Origin: an uncultured Alphaproteobacteria bacterium
GTDB taxonomy: Bacteria; Pseudomonadota; Alphaproteobacteria; RF32; CAG-239
Direction of reading: 5' to 3'
Assembly (NCBI GenBank): GCA_910587405.1
Contig: CAJUKS010000003.1
Location: 124,001-188,000, forward strand
Length of the DNA stretch: 64,000 nt
In this document: in pieces, positions 25,489 to 35,209 of the stretch
How positions within the stretch are numbered: the stretch's first letter is position 1
Layout of the letters: each line of letters opens with the position of its first letter
Notes under the pieces: generated by a model
The model's input: the letters and a program-made list of their open reading frames with translations, nothing else
Told to the model about the DNA's origin: nothing
Database searches by the model: none
Program-made: the position numbers and the translations under genes

Positions 25489-27687
25489 ATGGAAAATTTA
25501 TTATCGGACGCCGAAATGAACGCCGTGATCGAAGGCAATCATGACAATGTTTTTGCCGTGCTCGGCATTCACCGCGACAAAGGAAGCAAAAATGTGTTTA
25601 TCCGCGCCTGGCAACCCCATGCCGGGTCGATTGAAGTGTTGGATCGGCAGGGAAATTCCTGCGGGATGATGGATTGTCTTGATCAACGCGGTTTCTTTCA
25701 GATCAATCTCGGCGTCGGAGAAAATTTTTCTTATCGTTTCAAAATCGAAAATGACCGCGGCGAAGTTTATGAAGCGGAAGACACCTATCGTTTTCAGCCG
25801 ACGCTGGGCGATATTGACATCTACTTGCTGGGCGAAGGAAACCACCTTGAGATGTATAAAAAGCTCGGCGCCCACGTTTGTGAACAGGACGGTGTAAAAG
25901 GCGTCAGCTTTGCCGTCTGGGCACCCAACGCCAAACGGGTTTCGGTGGTCGGAAACTTTAATAACTGGGACGGCCGCACCTGCGTGATGCGCAAATATCC
26001 GACCTGCGGGGTGTGGGACATTTTTATTCCCGGCCTCGGCGAAGGCGAAGTTTACAAATACGAAATCAAAACTCAGGAAAATTATATTTTGGTCAAGTCG
26101 GATCCGGTCGGCTTTTATGCCGAAAAAAGGCCGCAAAACGCTTCAATCGTTTATGACCTGAATCATTATCACTGGAATGACGAAGAGTGGATGAGCCGTC
26201 CCGACCGTCACAGCCGTCTCAACGGACCGATGTCGATCTACGAGGTTCATGCCGGTTCGTGGCGCCGGAAAGGCGACGGCGGATCAGAATATCTCAGCTA
26301 TCGCGAAATGGCCGATACGCTGGTTCCTTATGTTACCAACATGGGTTTTACGCACGTCGAATTTTTGCCGCTGGCCGAACATCCGCTGGATGCTTCGTGG
26401 GGCTATCAGGTCGTCGGTATGTTTGCGCCGACCAGCCGTTTCGGCACCCCCGACGATCTGCGTTATCTGATAGACAAGTTTCACCAGTCGGGGATTGCGG
26501 TGATCATGGACTGGGTTCCGGCCCACTTTCCGAAGGACGGCCACGGGTTGTGTGAATTTGACGGCACCCACCTCTATGAGCACGCCGATCCGCGCAAAGG
26601 CGAACACAAAGACTGGGGAACCAAAATTTATAACTACGGCCGTACCGAAGTTTTTAACTATTTGTGCACCAACGCCCTTTACTGGCTGAGGGAATATCAC
26701 ATTGACGGCCTGCGGGTGGACGCGGTGGCTTCGATGCTTTATCTCGATTATTCCCGCAATCCCGGCGAGTGGATTCCCAACATTTACGGCGGTAACGAAA
26801 ATTTGGAAGCAATCGCCTTTCTGCGGCGAATGAACGAACTGGTTTATGGTTTGGACCGCGGCGCCTGTACCTGTGCCGAGGAGTCGACCGCATGGCCGAT
26901 GGTTTCGCGCCCGACTTCGATGGGCGGTCTCGGGTTCGGTTATAAGTGGAATATGGGCTGGATGAACGATACTCTGCGCTATATCGGCAAAGATCCGATC
27001 TATCGTCAATATCATCACGGCCTGCTTACGTTTGGTTTGCTCTATGCGTTTAACGAGAATTTTATCCTGCCGATTTCCCACGACGAAGTGGTTCACGGCA
27101 AGGGGTCGATGTTGTGTAAAATGCCGGGTGACGAGTGGCAGAAGTTTGCCAACCTGCGTGCCTATTACGGCTTTATGTATACTCATCCCGGCAAGAAACT
27201 GCTGTTTATGGGGTGTGAGTTCGGTCAGGACTGGGAATGGAACTGCGACGAAAGTCTGCGCTGGCATTTGTTGCAGTATCCGATGTATCAGGGAATACAA
27301 AATTGCGTGCGTGACCTCAACCTGATGTACAAGGGAAATGCGCCGCTGTATGAAGCCGATTTTGATTATCGCGGTTTTGAATGGCTGGAACATGCCAATG
27401 CCGCCGACAGTGTTATCTCCTATATCCGCAAGGGCGAAACTCCGGGCGATTATTTGATTGTGATATGCAATTTTACGCCGGTGGTTCGTCCCGGCTATCG
27501 GATCGGGGTTCCCGAAGATTGCGGCTATCAGGAAATTTTTAACAGTGATGATAAAAACTATTGGGGCAGCGGGGTTAAAAACGACGGCGTCCGCGGTGCC
27601 GAACGGCAGGAGTGGAACGGCAAACCGTACTCGATACAGGTGACGCTGCCGGCGCTTTCGACGGTTGTTATCAAACCGGTGCGGTAA
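25489..27687 (+). CDS. glgB: 1,4-alpha-glucan branching enzyme
   Basis: Makes alpha-1,6 branches in glycogen. 732 residues with the long two-CBM48 layout: an N-terminal module at about residues 15-110, a second (SFAVWAPNAKRVSVVGNFNNWDG) at about 140-230, then the GH13 domain. Catalytic regions are GLRVDAVASMLYLDYSR (nucleophile Asp), CTCAEESTAWP (acid/base Glu) and SHDEVVHGKGSM (transition-state Asp). DWVPAHFPKD is also typical of GlgB. It is the first gene of the operon; glgX starts 26 bp after its stop. glgA and glgC, the synthesis genes, are not in the window. Confidence 0.97.
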   Translation: MENLLSDAEMNAVIEGNHDNVFAVLGIHRDKGSKNVFIRAWQPHAGSIEVLDRQGNSCGMMDCLDQRGFFQINLGVGENFSYRFKIENDRGEVYEAEDTYRFQPTLGDIDIYLLGEGNHLEMYKKLGAHVCEQDGVKGVSFAVWAPNAKRVSVVGNFNNWDGRTCVMRKYPTCGVWDIFIPGLGEGEVYKYEIKTQENYILVKSDPVGFYAEKRPQNASIVYDLNHYHWNDEEWMSRPDRHSRLNGPMSIYEVHAGSWRRKGDGGSEYLSYREMADTLVPYVTNMGFTHVEFLPLAEHPLDASWGYQVVGMFAPTSRFGTPDDLRYLIDKFHQSGIAVIMDWVPAHFPKDGHGLCEFDGTHLYEHADPRKGEHKDWGTKIYNYGRTEVFNYLCTNALYWLREYHIDGLRVDAVASMLYLDYSRNPGEWIPNIYGGNENLEAIAFLRRMNELVYGLDRGACTCAEESTAWPMVSRPTSMGGLGFGYKWNMGWMNDTLRYIGKDPIYRQYHHGLLTFGLLYAFNENFILPISHDEVVHGKGSMLCKMPGDEWQKFANLRAYYGFMYTHPGKKLLFMGCEFGQDWEWNCDESLRWHLLQYPMYQGIQNCVRDLNLMYKGNAPLYEADFDYRGFEWLEHANAADSVISYIRKGETPGDYLIVICNFTPVVRPGYRIGVPEDCGYQEIFNSDDKNYWGSGVKNDGVRGAERQEWNGKPYSIQVTLPALSTVVIKPVR

Positions 27688-27713
27688 TATATTAAACGCC
27701 GGGAGAAACAAAA

Positions 27714-29789
27714 ATGAGCAATTTGAAAACGCAACCGGGAACTTCATATCCGCTGGGATCGGTTTTTGACGGAAAAGGGGTAAACTTTGCCCTTTTTTCC
27801 GCTCATGCTTCAAAAGTGGAATTGTGTTTGTTCAATAAAAGCGGAACCGAAGAGACCGACCGTATCGCCATTGAAAGCAATGATAACAATATTTGGCACG
27901 TGTATGTTGCCGGATTGAAACCGGGACAGATTTACGGTTACCGGGTATACGGACCTTACAAACCGGAAGAAGGGCATCGCTTCAATCCCAACAAACTGTT
28001 GTTTGATCCTTACGGAAAGAAGTTGAGCGGCAAGTTGATTTGGCATAAGGCGATTTTCGGTTACAACCCCGACAGTCCGGACAAGGATTTGTCTTTTAAC
28101 GAGTTGGACAGTGCGCCGTATGTACCCAAGTCGGTCGTGGTTGACGATCTTTACGATTGGGAAGGGGACCGGCGACCCGGCTATGCTTTTAACGAAACAA
28201 TTATTTATGAAGCGCATGTGCGCGGTTTTACCAAGCTGCATCCCGAAATTCCGGACCGTCGCCGCGGTACCTTTGCCGGCATGGGGTCGGAAGCGGTTGC
28301 CGGTTATCTTAAAGGGCTGGGCGTAACCGCGGTGGAATTGTTGCCGATCCATGCTTATTTCGGCAACCGCCATCAAAAGGGTTTTCCCCGCAACAATTAC
28401 TGGGGCTATGAGAGCAGCAGCTTTTTTGCGCCCGAACAGTCTTATTTGTCTTGCGACGATATCGACGAATTTAAAAATATGGTCAAGCTTTATCACCGGC
28501 ACGGGTTGGAAGTGATACTTGACGTCGTTTACAATCATACCGGCGAGGGCAATCAGCTGGGACCGACCCTTTGTTATCGCGGTATTGACAATGCCTCTTA
28601 CTATACGCTCAATTCCGAAAACAAGCGATATTACTATGACAGTACCGGTTGCGGCGCTTCGATCAATGCCGAAAACCCCTATGTGGTGCGTTTGATATTG
28701 GATTCGTTGCGTTATTGGACCGAAGTGATGCATGTTGACGGTTTTCGTTTTGATTTGACGACGGCACTGTGCCGCAAGAAAACCAACTTCACCGCCGAAT
28801 GCGGTTTTTTGTATGCCGTGCGCCAGGATCCGGTTTTAAAAGACGTAAAATTAATTGCCGAACCGTGGGATGTCGGTGCCGGGGGGTACCAGTTAGGGGC
28901 GTTTCCGCCCGGTTGGGGAGAATGGAACGACCGCTATCGTGACGTGGTGCGTCGTTTTTGGAAAGGCGATCAATATCAGACTGCCGAATTGGCGAGCCGC
29001 ATTTCGGGTTCCAGTGATATTTTCAATTATCATAACCGCGATATCTGGAGCAGCGTCAATTTTGTAACCGCCCACGACGGTTTCAGCTTAAACGATTTGG
29101 TCAGTTATAATCTCAAACACAACTCTGCCAACGGCGAGGACAATCGCGACGGCACCAACGCCAACTGGAGTTGGAACTCGGGGCAGGAGGGCGAGACCGA
29201 TAATCAAACCGTGATCGAAAACCGCCGTTTGCGGATGAGGGCGATGATGGCAACGCTGCTGCTTTCGTTCGGTACTCCGATGATTTTTGCCGGTGACGAG
29301 TTTCTGCACCCGCAGTTGGGCAATAACAATCCGTATTGCCAGGATAATGTTTTGACCTGGTTGGCATGGGAAGCGATTGATCAGCAGGGACGAGAGTTCA
29401 CCCGCTTTGTCCGAAGCCTTGTCCGTTTGCGCCGCAAGCTGAAAATTTTTGATAAAAAGCATTTCTTCAGCGGCAAACACGGTCCGGACGGAATTAAGGA
29501 TCTGACTTGGTATAACGAAACCGGCAAGGAATTTGTCGATGCGGACTGGTATGACGGCAGCCGCAAATCGCTGTCTTATTGTATCCATCGCCGCGACCGC
29601 TTTATTTTGGGCATATTTAATGCCAACGACATCCGTCAGGCTTGGAAACTGCCGATGCTCGGCAAAGGCCTCAGTTGGAATTTGCTGCTGGACACTTCCG
29701 ACAAATTTACCGCTCACAAAAACGTTCGTTCGGGAGCGGTGGTGGAAATTCCGGCATGGAGCGTATTATTGTTTGAAATCAAAAAATAG
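27714..29789 (+). CDS. glgX: Glycogen debranching enzyme (GlgX, isoamylase type)
   Basis: Hydrolyses alpha-1,6 branches of glycogen limit dextrin. 691 residues. It has an N-terminal CBM48 (SVFDGKGVNFALFSAHASKVELCLF), then GH13 subfamily 11 features: LDVVYNHTGEGNQLGPTL, GFRFDLTTALCR (nucleophile), KLIAEPWDVGAGGYQLG (acid/base) and TAHDGFSLNDLVSYNLKHN. The start ATG follows GGGAGAAAC. It lies 26 bp after glgB and 11 bp before malQ in one transcript. With GlgP and MalQ it forms a complete glycogen breakdown route. Confidence 0.96.
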   Translation: MSNLKTQPGTSYPLGSVFDGKGVNFALFSAHASKVELCLFNKSGTEETDRIAIESNDNNIWHVYVAGLKPGQIYGYRVYGPYKPEEGHRFNPNKLLFDPYGKKLSGKLIWHKAIFGYNPDSPDKDLSFNELDSAPYVPKSVVVDDLYDWEGDRRPGYAFNETIIYEAHVRGFTKLHPEIPDRRRGTFAGMGSEAVAGYLKGLGVTAVELLPIHAYFGNRHQKGFPRNNYWGYESSSFFAPEQSYLSCDDIDEFKNMVKLYHRHGLEVILDVVYNHTGEGNQLGPTLCYRGIDNASYYTLNSENKRYYYDSTGCGASINAENPYVVRLILDSLRYWTEVMHVDGFRFDLTTALCRKKTNFTAECGFLYAVRQDPVLKDVKLIAEPWDVGAGGYQLGAFPPGWGEWNDRYRDVVRRFWKGDQYQTAELASRISGSSDIFNYHNRDIWSSVNFVTAHDGFSLNDLVSYNLKHNSANGEDNRDGTNANWSWNSGQEGETDNQTVIENRRLRMRAMMATLLLSFGTPMIFAGDEFLHPQLGNNNPYCQDNVLTWLAWEAIDQQGREFTRFVRSLVRLRRKLKIFDKKHFFSGKHGPDGIKDLTWYNETGKEFVDADWYDGSRKSLSYCIHRRDRFILGIFNANDIRQAWKLPMLGKGLSWNLLLDTSDKFTAHKNVRSGAVVEIPAWSVLLFEIKK

Positions 29790-29800
29790 GGGAGAAGATT

Positions 29801-31948
29801 ATGGATGAAAAACTGCAACAGTTGGCGGACCGGCTCGGCATTGCGACCGCTTACACTGACGTCGGGTTAAAAACCGGCAGTCATCAGGTCAGCGAAGACA
29901 CGGTGCGATTTTTTGCCGGGGTGCTGGGCTTTAAGGCCGCTGATGCCGGCGAAGTGACACGTTCGTTGCGGGCGTTGGACACTCGCCGTTGGCAAAATGT
30001 TTTGGAGCCGGTGTATGTGGTTTTGCAGAAGCACAAGGTTTTTGATGCGGTGGTTTCGGAAGCGGAAGCCGAGGGCGATTTCAGCCTGACGCTGACCAGC
30101 CGCCAGACCGGCGTTAAAAGCGATGTTTCCTTTGTTGTCCTCACGCTTCCCGAGAGTCGCGTTGTTGCCGGCAAAAAGTACCAAAAGTTGGAAATTGAAA
30201 TTACTTCCGATGTTGAAATCGGTTACTATGATGCCGAGTTGACCACCGCCGGCGGTACCTTCGTCACCTTGCTTGCGGTTGCGCCCGACAAATGTTACCG
30301 GCTGCCCGGCCTTGACGAAAAAAAGCTGTGGGGTTTCAGCGTTCAGTTGTATTCTTTGCGCAGCCGCCGTAATTGGGGAATCGGCGATTTTACCGATCTG
30401 TACGATTTTGTCGGTATGTGCGGCCGTTGCGGTGCCGATATCATCGGATTGAATCCCGTTAACGTCCTCGGGCATTGTTTTCCCGAAGAGGCCAGCCCGT
30501 ACTCGTCGGTTAGCCGCCTGTTTCTGAATCCGATTTATATTGACGTCGAGAAAGTGCCGGAGTTTCGTCCTGAGGACCGTTACGCGGTTGAAGCGGAAAT
30601 TGCCGAGCTCAATGCCTCGGAGACGATCGAGTACGGACGGGTCTATCCTCTCAAGATCAAAGTGCTGAAAATTTTATACCAACGCATGCTGCAAAATCCG
30701 GAAAGAATGCGCGAATTTGAAAAATTTTGCCGTTGCAAGGGCGAAAGTTTGGAAAATCTGGTTACTTTCCAAGCCTTGTACGAAGATAAATGGCAAACCC
30801 ATTGGGGCGGTTGGCGCGCTTGGGAAAAAGAATTTCGCAAACCGACAACGGCCGCCGTAAAAAAATATCGCAAAGAACAGGCCGAACGTCTCGACTTTTT
30901 CAAATTTTTGCAATTTGAAGCCGAGCGTCAACTATGCGCGGTTTCGGCCCATGTGAAGGATTCCGGATTAAAGATCGGCATTTACCGCGACCTGCCGGTC
31001 GGTGTCGGCCGTGACAGTGCCGAGTTGTGGAGTGACGACGGGTTGTATTTGCGCGAGAGCGGTGCCGGAGCGCCGCCGGACATTTTCTTCCCCACCGGGC
31101 AAAAGTGGAATCTGGGCGCTTTTAATCCGTTTGAGTTAAAGGCCCGTGCTTATCAGCCGTTTATCAAAATTATCCGCGCGGCAGCAGAAGGCGCGGGCGC
31201 GTTGCGTTTGGACCATGTGATGAGTCTGATGCGCCTGTTTGTGATTCCCGAAGCCGCCGGGGCCGCCGGTACCTATATTATGTACAATTTCGAAGATATG
31301 CTGAACATCGTTGCGATCGAAAGTCACCTGAACCGTTGCATGATCGTCGGCGAAAGCATCGGTAATATTCCGGAGGGCTTTCTGGACAAGATTGCGGCGC
31401 GCGGCATCATGTCGATGAGCGTTTTGTGGAGCGAGCGCTGGGACGCCGGCTGGGGGGATTTCAAGTCGCCGTATCAGTATCCCGAAAATGTGGTTACGTC
31501 AGTCGGCACCCATGACATGGCGCCGCTTAAGATGTGGTGGTTTGGTTATGACATTGCCCTCTCGCGTCAGCTGGGAATTATCGGCAGCGATCAGGAAATG
31601 GCTGATAATTATCATAAACGCGAAGCCGATCGTTGGAAACTGCTGAAAGCTTTGGATGAAAATCAGGTTTGGCCGGAAGACAACCGCCGTCACAGCGATT
31701 ATCTGTTCGGCGAGGGGTATCCGGAAGGGTTGGAAGAAGCGGTTCATCGTTTTATGGCCCGCAGTTGTTCAAAAATCTTTTTGGTTCAGCCCGAGGACGT
31801 TTTTCAGGTTGACAAATTGCAAAACCTGCCGGGAACCGACCGCGACAAACATCCCAACTGGCGCCGCAAACTGCCGGTAAATCTCGAAGATATGGAAAAT
31901 TCGTTGGCCTATTACCGTAATATTGCGGCAATCAAAAAAGAAAGATAA
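29801..31948 (+). CDS. malQ: 4-alpha-glucanotransferase (amylomaltase)
   Basis: GH77 enzyme that recombines maltodextrins so that GlgP can continue degradation. 715 residues. The core has VQLYSLRSRRNWGIGDFTDLYDF, then GIYRDLPVGVGRDSAELW, LRLDHVMSLMRLF (nucleophile Asp region), CMIVGESIGNIPEG (Glu) and SVGTHDMAPLKMWW (Asp). The N-terminal 170 residues are an extension of the kind found in E. coli-type MalQ. The start ATG has GGGGAGAAG 5 bp upstream. It is the last gene of the operon, with a strong terminator 26 bp downstream. Confidence 0.95.
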   Translation: MDEKLQQLADRLGIATAYTDVGLKTGSHQVSEDTVRFFAGVLGFKAADAGEVTRSLRALDTRRWQNVLEPVYVVLQKHKVFDAVVSEAEAEGDFSLTLTSRQTGVKSDVSFVVLTLPESRVVAGKKYQKLEIEITSDVEIGYYDAELTTAGGTFVTLLAVAPDKCYRLPGLDEKKLWGFSVQLYSLRSRRNWGIGDFTDLYDFVGMCGRCGADIIGLNPVNVLGHCFPEEASPYSSVSRLFLNPIYIDVEKVPEFRPEDRYAVEAEIAELNASETIEYGRVYPLKIKVLKILYQRMLQNPERMREFEKFCRCKGESLENLVTFQALYEDKWQTHWGGWRAWEKEFRKPTTAAVKKYRKEQAERLDFFKFLQFEAERQLCAVSAHVKDSGLKIGIYRDLPVGVGRDSAELWSDDGLYLRESGAGAPPDIFFPTGQKWNLGAFNPFELKARAYQPFIKIIRAAAEGAGALRLDHVMSLMRLFVIPEAAGAAGTYIMYNFEDMLNIVAIESHLNRCMIVGESIGNIPEGFLDKIAARGIMSMSVLWSERWDAGWGDFKSPYQYPENVVTSVGTHDMAPLKMWWFGYDIALSRQLGIIGSDQEMADNYHKREADRWKLLKALDENQVWPEDNRRHSDYLFGEGYPEGLEEAVHRFMARSCSKIFLVQPEDVFQVDKLQNLPGTDRDKHPNWRRKLPVNLEDMENSLAYYRNIAAIKKER

Positions 31949-31973
31949 CTGTTAAAAAACGAATGGTTGCTTA

Positions 31974-32007
31974 TAAAAAATTCCCCGATTTTCGGGGAAT
32001 TTTTTTG
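31974..32007 (+). terminator. Terminator of the glg operon
   Basis: AAAAAATTCCCCG, loop attt, CGGGGAATTTTTTT. It ends 15 bp before the distal recombination-like site of AT2, so read-through into AT2 is blocked. Confidence 0.92.
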
Positions 32008-32022
32008 TATTTTTTAAAAAAG

Positions 32023-32054
32023 TGCATCAAAAAAAGGATCATTTTTTTGATACA
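32023..32054 (+). repeat. Distal recombination-like site of AT2
   Basis: Left arm TGCATCAAAAAAA, core GGATCA, right arm TTTTTTTGATACA. The core ends in A where AT1 and AT3 have G, and the proximal site of this locus has the complementary T. Confidence 0.8.
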
Positions 32055-32140
32055 GACAAATCGTACAACAAAGGAGAATTAAATTCAAGAAGATTGTGAG
32101 ATTATCAATAGGTTAGGAAAAAAACGAAAAAGCAGCAAAA
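32055..32140. other. 86-bp putative invertible segment of AT2
   Basis: Enclosed by inverted 18-bp repeats. The first 67 bases are nearly identical (two differences) to the AT3 segment in the same orientation; the last 19 differ entirely. Contains the shared block GATTATCAATAGGTTAGG. No confident promoter could be assigned. Confidence 0.7.
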
Positions 32141-32162
32141 TGTATCAAAAAAATGATCGTTT
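32141..32162 (+). repeat. Proximal recombination-like site of AT2
   Basis: Arm TGTATCAAAAAAA, core TGATCG, then TTT. It starts exactly 118 bp after the distal site and 52 bp before the start codon. Confidence 0.8.
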
Positions 32163-32192
32163 AACGATTGTAATTTAAAATTGAGGAATAAG

Positions 32193-35147
32193 ATGAGAAA
32201 CACGAGACTATCGGCGGCGGTTCTGCTGCTGTCCGCCACTTTTCTGACTGCCCCGGCTGTAGGGCAGGTCTATACGCCGACTCTGGGCAACAACAGCGCT
32301 TTTACAATCAATCAAATTTCTGAAACCGATTATGACGAAACCAATCCGGAGATGTTTGTCGGTTATCGGCTGGACGGTGAGGGAAAACCGGTAAAAGATT
32401 TTTATCGTATCAATTTGCGCAGTGACAAAACCTATACGGTCGAATACAAAGACAAAGTAAATACACGAGAGGAGACCGGGGCCGAATTTACATTTGACGG
32501 CGGTGCTTTGTCGGTTGCTGACGGCGAAAATAACGGGAATATTGTCGGCGCTCTTTTTCGAAATAACGTAACAAATGTACAATTGACCGGTACCGAGAAA
32601 AAAAATACAGTTACAGTCAGGGGCGGCGGGCTCTATAACGAAGGTGTGATTGAAAACCTGCAGGCCGATTTTATCGGCAATAACGCGCATGCCCAAATTA
32701 TTATTAAACAAGGTGACGGTCATGTCAGAGCTTATGGAGGAGCCATTTATAACAGCGGCTATATCGAAAATATAGAAGGCGACTTTATCGGCAACAAGGT
32801 TAATGCGGATTCAACTTTTTCTGGTGGCGGTAGTGCTGCAATATCGGCAGAAGGAGGTGCTGTTTATAATGAAGGCTGGATAGACAACATTAAAGGCGAT
32901 TTCATAAGTAATCAGGCCCGGTCGAGTGGGGGTGCAATTACAATTGCAAAAGAGGGATATATTGAAAAAATTGAAGCTGATTTTATCAATAACAGTACTT
33001 TCGGTTTAAACACTATAGGCGGTGCTATTTCCGTTAAAGGAGAAGTTAAAGAAATTTACGGCAATTTTATTAATAATACAACCACTGTCGACGGCGGTGC
33101 CATTGTTATTGTAAGTAACGGCAGTGATAACGGTACCGTCGGAAAGATCAGCGGCAATTTTATCGGCAACAATGTAAAAGGTTACCTTGGTTATTTACGC
33201 GGCGGCGCAATTGCCATCCGTCATGGGGACACCTCTCCGGTTATTGATGCCGACTTTATCAATAATTATGCTGTTAATACCCGGGTGCTTTCCGGAGCCG
33301 ATGCTCAGGCGCGTCCTGTTGCGACCGGCGGCGCAATAGATACGTCGGCTGATACGACCTTTGTTGCCGATAATGTCAATCATGTATTCAGCGGTAACTA
33401 CACGCTGGATAAATTCGGAAAGGAATACAATGCGTTATTTGTAAATTCCAGTTTTAAACCGACCATAAGTTTCAATACCGCCCATAACGGACAATGGATT
33501 ATTAATGACAGTATTAAAGGGGGACTTAACAGAGTTAGCAGTCTCAAATATGATAATCAGTACAATCTGTCATTTAGCGGAGACGGCAGCGGAACGATAT
33601 GGATTAATAACGACATCATCAATGCCGACAGTATTAAGGTTGAGAACACAACCCTCCGTTTTGGCGCTTATCGGCATGATGACCAAACAGCCACCAACTG
33701 GAACGGCCACGGCCGGATTGTCAACGGTGTTAACGGGCGTGATCCGGTAACTTCGTTGTCACTGCTGAAATCAAATTTGGATTTGTTTAATCACTATCAG
33801 GATACGATTGAACTGAAAGATTATCTCGCGGCGAGCAGTTTTGTGCATTTGGACGTTGATGTGGAAAATTTGAGTGCCGACATGCTAAAGGTTAACGGCG
33901 ATGTGGCCGGTACCACCAAACTGATTCTTTATCCGAACTCCAATAAAGATATCCGCGGCCAGTCAATTGTATTTGCAACGTCACAGAATGATACCACCGG
34001 CGATAAGTTCTCATTTGTCGTCTCGCGTGTTTATACCAGCCCGTATATGTTTGATGTTGTTTATCATCAATTGGGGGAAGGGGAGAATCAATGGTCGTTG
34101 GTGATGAACGAAGAGGTTAATCCGGATGCGGATGAGAAACCGGATGTTCCCGAGGTTCCGGATATTCCTGTCAAGCCGACACCTGCGGTTGACTATCGCA
34201 AAGTGGCGCCGGAAGTGATTGCCTATCAGGGCTTGCCGGTAGCGGCGTTGGAACAGACCAAAGGCATGATCGGCAACATCGGCCGCCAGGTTCAGAACGG
34301 ACGCGTCAGTTGTGAGAAATGCGGCGTTAAGGATTACTACTGGAACGGCAAAGCTTATCACACTCTGTGGGCGAACGTGGTTTATCAAACTTCGGAAAAC
34401 GAAGCGTTGGTTAATGTTGACGCCGACGTTTGGGGCATTGAAGCCGGCGGCGACTTGCAACATGATCTCAACAACAAGCTGGGATTGTTCGTATCTTATC
34501 GCAAAGGCAACTATGATATGAACGGTAAGGGTAAATACTATTACTCGACCGTCGGATCGGAAATCGATATCGACAGCTATCTCGCCGGTTTGTACTACCG
34601 TTATGACCGTAACCACTGGTGGACTTTTGCCACCGTATACGGCGGCATTCAGAGAGTTGATCTGAAGACCAAAGACGGCATCAAGTCGGATACCGACGGT
34701 ACCGAGTTCGGCGGCAGCGTCGAGTTGGGTTATGACTATAACCTGTCTAAAACCCTGTACCTGACCCCGAGTGTGGGTGCCTTCTATACTCAACTCAATT
34801 ACGGAGATGCGAGCGACAGCGCCGGTAAAACCGCTGAGTATGGTTTACTGCGCCAGTTGGAACTCGAAGCCGGGGTTAAACTGACGAAAGCGTTCGTAAC
34901 GGACGAAGGCTATGCCAACGTTTATGTCAAACCGAGTGTTGTGCAAACCCTCAACGGCGGCGACGAAGTCAAAGTCAGCGGTCTGAGAGAAATCAACACT
35001 TTAGATGACCAGACGTTGGGCCGGATTGAACTCGGCGGCCGTTACGGCTTTACCGAACAGTTGTCGGCGTATGGCTGGGCCAACCACACCTTCGGCGACG
35101 ACTATAAAGCCTCGACCTTCGGTCTCGGTTTAAGTTACAGTTGGTAG
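32193..35147 (+). CDS. Autotransporter 2 (AT2), Pmp-like passenger and C-terminal beta-barrel
   Basis: 984 residues. The start ATG at 32193 has GAGGA 6-7 bp upstream; an in-frame TTG at 32181 would overlap that site. The signal peptide MRNTRLSAAVLLLSATFLTAPAVG is almost the same as in AT3. The passenger carries repeats of the type ADFIGN... GGAIYNSGYIENI, with several GGA(I/V) and F(I)xxN units, then a beta-rich stem with NADSIKVENTTLRFGAY. A proline-rich hinge (PDVPEVPDIPVKP) leads to the helix VAPEVIAYQGLPVAALEQTKGM, the CEKCG motif (34311-34322) and a barrel ending in LSYSW. It is closest to AT3: 144 bp of the barrel (34596-34739) differ at two positions. It is transcriptionally isolated by terminators. 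Confidence 0.9.
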   Translation: MRNTRLSAAVLLLSATFLTAPAVGQVYTPTLGNNSAFTINQISETDYDETNPEMFVGYRLDGEGKPVKDFYRINLRSDKTYTVEYKDKVNTREETGAEFTFDGGALSVADGENNGNIVGALFRNNVTNVQLTGTEKKNTVTVRGGGLYNEGVIENLQADFIGNNAHAQIIIKQGDGHVRAYGGAIYNSGYIENIEGDFIGNKVNADSTFSGGGSAAISAEGGAVYNEGWIDNIKGDFISNQARSSGGAITIAKEGYIEKIEADFINNSTFGLNTIGGAISVKGEVKEIYGNFINNTTTVDGGAIVIVSNGSDNGTVGKISGNFIGNNVKGYLGYLRGGAIAIRHGDTSPVIDADFINNYAVNTRVLSGADAQARPVATGGAIDTSADTTFVADNVNHVFSGNYTLDKFGKEYNALFVNSSFKPTISFNTAHNGQWIINDSIKGGLNRVSSLKYDNQYNLSFSGDGSGTIWINNDIINADSIKVENTTLRFGAYRHDDQTATNWNGHGRIVNGVNGRDPVTSLSLLKSNLDLFNHYQDTIELKDYLAASSFVHLDVDVENLSADMLKVNGDVAGTTKLILYPNSNKDIRGQSIVFATSQNDTTGDKFSFVVSRVYTSPYMFDVVYHQLGEGENQWSLVMNEEVNPDADEKPDVPEVPDIPVKPTPAVDYRKVAPEVIAYQGLPVAALEQTKGMIGNIGRQVQNGRVSCEKCGVKDYYWNGKAYHTLWANVVYQTSENEALVNVDADVWGIEAGGDLQHDLNNKLGLFVSYRKGNYDMNGKGKYYYSTVGSEIDIDSYLAGLYYRYDRNHWWTFATVYGGIQRVDLKTKDGIKSDTDGTEFGGSVELGYDYNLSKTLYLTPSVGAFYTQLNYGDASDSAGKTAEYGLLRQLELEAGVKLTKAFVTDEGYANVYVKPSVVQTLNGGDEVKVSGLREINTLDDQTLGRIELGGRYGFTEQLSAYGWANHTFGDDYKASTFGLGLSYSW

Positions 35148-35161
35148 ATCTTTCCAAGCAT

Positions 35162-35202
35162 ACAAAAAGAATACCCCCGGTTTTTGGGGGTGTTCTTTTT
35201 GT
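35162..35202. terminator. Bidirectional terminator after AT2
   Basis: ACAAAAAGAATACCCCC and GGGGGTGTTCTTTTTGT form one long hairpin between the converging AT2 and glycosyltransferase genes, with T runs on both strands. Confidence 0.9.
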
Positions 35203-35209
35203 AAGAAGT

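Noticed and set aside
26284..27813. Long minus-strand frame over glgB
   Set aside because: Antisense shadow of a clearly identified GlgB; it results from codon bias.
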